From contig DNHA01000289.1 in assembly GCA_003486025.1 (NCBI GenBank), positions 1-5,743 of the forward strand: 5,743 nucleotides of DNA. The letters are read 5' to 3'. The translations under genes were made by a program, and so were the position numbers. Origin of the DNA: Micrococcaceae bacterium. Its GTDB lineage: Bacteria; Actinomycetota; Actinomycetes; Actinomycetales; Micrococcaceae. Below, in pieces: positions 5,403 through 5,743 of this stretch. A model generated the notes under the pieces. That model saw nothing but the letters and a program-made list of their open reading frames with translations, did not search any database and was not told the origin of the DNA. The number at the start of each line of letters is the position of its first letter. Position 1 is the stretch's first letter.

Positions 5403-5743
5403 TTAGATGGGCAACCTGATCTCATTGGCGAACCAGTCCTGCAATTGCGTCACCCAGGAGCCCCACAGGCCGGTGGCCATCAGAATTCCAAGAAGAATCA
5501 AGATGCCGCCGCCCGCGCGCATGATCGATAGCTGGTGCCGACGCAGGAACTTCATGGCACCCATTCCGCGTCGCAACCCCACTGCGATGAAAAGGAATGG
5601 CAGCCCCAGCCCCATGCAATAGAAGAATGTCAGTAAGGCGCCCTTCGCAGGGTTGGGGTCAAGGCCGGTACTCATTGCCAACACTGCGGCAAGTGTGGGT
5701 CCGATACAAGGTGCCCAACCAAGCCCGAAGGTCACACCCAAAA
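5403..5743 (-). CDS. ccdA: CcdA-family cytochrome c biogenesis / thiol-redox membrane protein, 5'-truncated by window edge
   Basis: The C-terminal 113 or so residues of a CcdA/DsbD-type membrane protein; the full family length is about 220-260 aa, so the N-terminal half lies beyond the window. The hallmark [18 protein letters not shown] carries the redox cysteine in the PCIGP turn, corresponding to the second active cysteine of CcdA. Three helices remain: the PCIGP helix, [18 protein letters not shown] and the next residues, and [19 protein letters not shown]. The family passes electrons from cytoplasmic thioredoxin across the membrane to extracytoplasmic thioredoxin-like proteins such as ResA for cytochrome c maturation. 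The first visible TTG is an internal Leu codon, not the start. In many actinobacteria resB follows ccdA directly; here no resB follows before the hairpin, so this copy may work outside the standard res cluster or mark its disrupted end. Confidence 0.92.
   Translation of the reverse strand, partial: LGVTFGLGWAPCIGPTLAAVLAMSTGLDPNPAKGALLTFFYCMGLGLPFLFIAVGLRRGMGAMKFLRRHQLSIMRAGGGILILLGILMATGLWGSWVTQLQDWFANEIRLPI

Noticed and set aside
5069..5419. Plus-strand 116-codon frame and the minus-strand frame at 5000-5215
   Set aside because: They overlap each other on opposite strands, run through the hairpin or the SOS-like site, lack ribosome sites and show no motif.

Overview
The window suggests an actinobacterium, probably of the Micrococcaceae (Arthrobacter/Glutamicibacter type). 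The reasons are moderately GC-rich coding sequence, A/G-rich Shine-Dalgarno sites, a UmuC-type polymerase with an actinobacterial-style SOS-box-like site, and a MacAB-like exporter whose adaptor carries a peptidoglycan-binding domain. The lineage is an inference; no rRNA or marker gene is present.

Layout. Positions 1-3131 hold a tightly packed minus-strand operon of four overlapping genes. In transcription order these are a lipoprotein (3131-2424), a membrane-anchored peptidoglycan-binding/adaptor protein (2434-1355), an ABC ATPase (1358-714, TTG start) and an FtsX/MacB-type permease (717 to beyond position 1, cut by the window edge). The genes overlap by 11, 4 and 4 bases, which implies translational coupling. 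Positions 3132-3492 are a 361-bp divergent promoter region. Its plus-strand side carries four direct-repeat units at 11-bp spacing that sit where a -35 box would be. They precede a GATAAT -10 and a small plus-strand gene (3493-3825) for a Sec-secreted peptide of about 83 mature residues with two cysteines, which ends at a strong intrinsic terminator (3900-3940).

Positions 3941-4422 contain no convincing large gene, only one possible 37-aa ORF. A minus-strand umuC fragment (4920-4423) follows. It has both catalytic motifs but stops after the palm/finger region at about 40% of normal length, and an SOS-box-like palindrome lies upstream of it. A strong hairpin at 5040-5080 separates it from an anonymous stretch (5081-5402). 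The window ends in the C-terminal half of a CcdA-family thiol-redox membrane protein (minus strand, 5' end outside the window).

How the parts may work together. The divergent pair of a small secreted two-cysteine peptide and a lipoprotein/adaptor/ABC exporter resembles actinobacterial and firmicute bacteriocin loci, in which a Sec-secreted peptide is paired with an ABC export or immunity system. I infer that the transporter and lipoprotein protect the producer from, or help handle, the small peptide or another envelope-active compound. The phased repeats suggest control by an OmpR/PhoB-type response regulator. The umuC fragment and the gene-poor flanks look like a rearranged junction.
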